6,845 nt of DNA from Candidatus Woesearchaeota archaeon (GTDB lineage Archaea; Nanobdellota; Nanobdellia; Woesearchaeales; GW2011-AR9): the NCBI GenBank assembly GCA_016179995.1, contig JACPCC010000072.1:1-6845 (forward strand), given 5' to 3'. Below the pieces are notes generated by a model. It worked only from the letters and a program-made list of their open reading frames with translations. It did no database searches and was not told the DNA's origin. A program made the translations under genes and the position numbers. This document shows positions 5,487 through 6,845 of this stretch, piece by piece; positions within the stretch are counted from its first letter, which is position 1; every line of letters starts with the position of its first letter.

Positions 5487-5526
5487 ATTAGTAACTAGAC
5501 TAATTATTTAACTAATAACTTAACTA
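5487..5526. repeat. Cluster of TAACTA motifs with a small palindrome between the 86-residue gene and purA
   Basis: TAACTA occurs at 5492-5497, 5509-5514 and 5521-5526, and inverted as TAGTTA at 5422-5427. The first copy lies in a palindrome with perfect six-base arms, ATTAGT (5487-5492) and ACTAAT (5499-5504). The cluster lies just upstream of the TTATATAG boxes of the purA side. Binding sites for a regulator are possible, but the AT-rich background weakens the case. Confidence 0.35.
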
Positions 5527-5555
5527 GTAGATTATATAGTTTAGTTGTAAATTAA

Positions 5556-5565
5556 GTTTATATAG
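5556..5565 (+). promoter_or_regulatory. Probable TATA box of purA
   Basis: GTTTATATAG is a good archaeal TATA box. A matching TTATATAG also occurs 26 bases earlier (5532-5539). Transcription from 5556-5565 would start near 5587 and leave about 45 bases before the purA ATG, unlike the leaderless spacing of the other genes here. An alternative TATA-like ATTAAAAATAAT (5594-5605) within the tandem repeat would give a much shorter leader. Confidence 0.45.
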
Positions 5566-5590
5566 CTTCTTTATTTTTCTTTAGAGATTA

Positions 5591-5620
5591 CTGATTAAAA
5601 ATAATCTGATTAAAAATAAT
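5591..5620. repeat. Tandem 15-bp direct repeat just before purA
   Basis: CTGATTAAAAATAAT occurs twice without a gap (5591-5605 and 5606-5620), followed by CT. It ends 12 bases before the purA ATG. Because the unit is 15 bases and the purA frame is open back to 5585, it would encode LIKNN twice if translation began further upstream; no ATG, GTG or TTG exists there in frame. Confidence 0.7.
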
Positions 5621-5632
5621 CTATTATCAAAA

Positions 5633-6845
5633 ATGACAATAGAACAATTATTTAATGATACCCAAGTTATAGCTTTTCTTTGCAACCAATATGGAGATAC
5701 AGGAAAAGGTAAGTTTGCCAATGCAGCCGCGCAGTGGGCTGATATTAATGCCCGTGGAACTGGTGGAGATAATGCCGGACATACTTTTTACCTAGAGGAC
5801 GGACGAGAAGTTATACTTCATGTTGTTCCGGTAGGTATTGAATATGATTCTGCAGGAAAGATTAGTGTCTTAGGTCAGGGGATGGTTATTAATCCAAATA
5901 GTTTGGTTACTGAGTTAGACGTCTTAAACGAATTAAAATTAAGTTATAACAATTTAATGATTAGCCAAGATGCACATGTAATAACGCCATTTCATGTGGC
6001 TTTAGATAAAGCCAAAAATCAATCTTTAGAGAATGGAGGCATTGGTAGTACAGGTAAAGGTATTGGGCCTTGCTACGAAGATAAGATTGGACGTCGAGGG
6101 ATTAGAATTGGAGATTTATTAAATGTTGATGTGCTAGCTAAGAAAGTAAGAAAGCTAGCCGATGAAAAGTATTCTTCTTTAGGCCTGAATGTTGATGAGG
6201 TAATTGCAGAGTTATCCCAACACAATACTCGTCTAAAGCCCTATATTCTAGACACAACAACTGAAATGCAAAGTTTTTACAGAAGAAGGATGAAGATTTC
6301 TTTAGAAGGAGCACAAGGTTTGCTGCTTAGTTCAGAGTTTGGAACATATCCATACAATACATCGTCAGATTGTTCTCTTAATGGCACTGCCAGTGGTGTT
6401 GGTCTATCAGCCAAAACGGTAGATAAATGTTTTGGATTGGTTAAATTTCCAGTCATGAGCCGCGTAGGCGGCGGACCTTTTACGACAGAAATTGGTGGTA
6501 AAAGAGGAGAAGAATATTGTAAAGAAAAAGGCAGAAATAGAATTTCAGAATTAAAAGAATATGGTTTTCATATAACCCAACATACAGGAAAATGCGATTA
6601 TGAACTTTCTCAAAATAAAGATAGGTTATCTGAGATGCTGCATTCACCAGACCAATTAACTGTGGCTGCTGGCTTGCGGCTGCAAGCTGGGGAATTTGGT
6701 GCAACTACAGGACGTTTGCGACGTTTAGGATGGATAGATGCGGTAGCTGGAAGATATGCAGTCAATGTTAATGGACCACTGATGATTTTAACTAAAGCCG
6801 ATGCTTTTGCAGGGTTGCCGGATATTAAGATGGCGACAAGTTATG
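5633..6845 (+). CDS. purA: Adenylosuccinate synthetase, 3' end beyond the window
   Basis: This enzyme joins IMP and aspartate using GTP, the first committed step from IMP to AMP. The 404 visible residues contain all the main motifs: YGDTGKGK (20-27; catalytic Asp22, equivalent to E. coli Asp13), GGDNAGHT (44-51; catalytic His50), GSTGKGIGPCYEDKIGRRG (138-156; IMP binding), EGAQG (225-229) with TYPYNTSS (238-245), RVGGGPF (277-283), GATTGRLRR (356-364; aspartate loop), and LTKADAFAGL (386-395). Two points differ from typical PurA: Thr replaces the Glu of GDEGKGK, and about 53 extra residues lie between GPFTTE and GATTG compared with E. coli as I recall it. The ATG at 5633 is the only standard start before the GDTGKGK motif. 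By comparison with E. coli about 80 C-terminal residues are missing. It is divergent from the 86-residue gene. Confidence 0.93.
   Translation, partial: MTIEQLFNDTQVIAFLCNQYGDTGKGKFANAAAQWADINARGTGGDNAGHTFYLEDGREVILHVVPVGIEYDSAGKISVLGQGMVINPNSLVTELDVLNELKLSYNNLMISQDAHVITPFHVALDKAKNQSLENGGIGSTGKGIGPCYEDKIGRRGIRIGDLLNVDVLAKKVRKLADEKYSSLGLNVDEVIAELSQHNTRLKPYILDTTTEMQSFYRRRMKISLEGAQGLLLSSEFGTYPYNTSSDCSLNGTASGVGLSAKTVDKCFGLVKFPVMSRVGGGPFTTEIGGKRGEEYCKEKGRNRISELKEYGFHITQHTGKCDYELSQNKDRLSEMLHSPDQLTVAAGLRLQAGEFGATTGRLRRLGWIDAVAGRYAVNVNGPLMILTKADAFAGLPDIKMATSY

Noticed and set aside
6480..6704. A minus-strand 74-residue ORF with a hydrophobic end
   Set aside because: It is antisense within purA coding sequence, and the phenylalanine/leucine-rich end is the complement of lysine/glutamate-rich PurA codons.
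5633..6845. PurZ, the phage enzyme of 2-aminoadenine DNA synthesis, a PurA relative
   Set aside because: The catalytic aspartate equivalent to E. coli Asp13 is retained (Asp22), and no phage-type genes (DNA polymerase, DatZ-like or capsid genes) are present.

Overview
The window looks like part of an AT-rich archaeal chromosome. No 16S or other taxonomic marker is present, so this rests on gene content and signals. Most genes with a readable upstream region have a TATA-like box centred about 26-28 bases before the ATG and no Shine-Dalgarno motif, which is the pattern of archaeal leaderless transcription. The small two-pass membrane protein with a C-terminal winged helix resembles a type I know from DPANN-like archaea (Woesearchaeota/Pacearchaeota), so a small-genome archaeon of that kind is my best guess. 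It is an inference, not a proof.

Layout. Bases 1-290 (+) hold the 3' end of an isoleucyl-tRNA synthetase gene. It overlaps tail-to-tail with a minus-strand pair: an HD-domain phosphohydrolase (262-915) and an upstream unidentified 60-residue protein (912-1094), joined by an ATGA overlap. An 18-codon reading frame (1168-1224) abuts the stop codon of a Fic AMP-transferase gene (1225-2382, minus). The Fic promoter carries a 22-bp palindrome over its TATA box, and the 221-bp gap behind it holds further inverted repeats. A complete M3-family oligoendopeptidase gene follows (2604-4343, minus). A 225-bp divergent promoter region with a 12-bp inverted repeat leads to the membrane winged-helix regulator (4569-5081, plus). 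This converges on an orphan 86-residue gene (5137-5397, minus). A second divergent, repeat-rich region of 235 bp leads to adenylosuccinate synthetase (purA, 5633 to the window edge, plus), whose 3' end lies outside.

How the genes relate. The genes are mostly independent housekeeping or regulatory units: translation (ileS), nucleotide metabolism (HD hydrolase, purA), peptide turnover (M3 peptidase), signalling (membrane winged helix) and post-translational modification (Fic). I do not see a multi-gene defence or mobile system. The most interesting material is the promoter architecture of fic, the repeats upstream of the membrane regulator and purA, an apparent insertion of about 50 residues in PurA, and two or three unassigned small proteins. 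No tRNA, rRNA, CRISPR array or insertion sequence was recognised, and there is no gene-free stretch over 300 bases.
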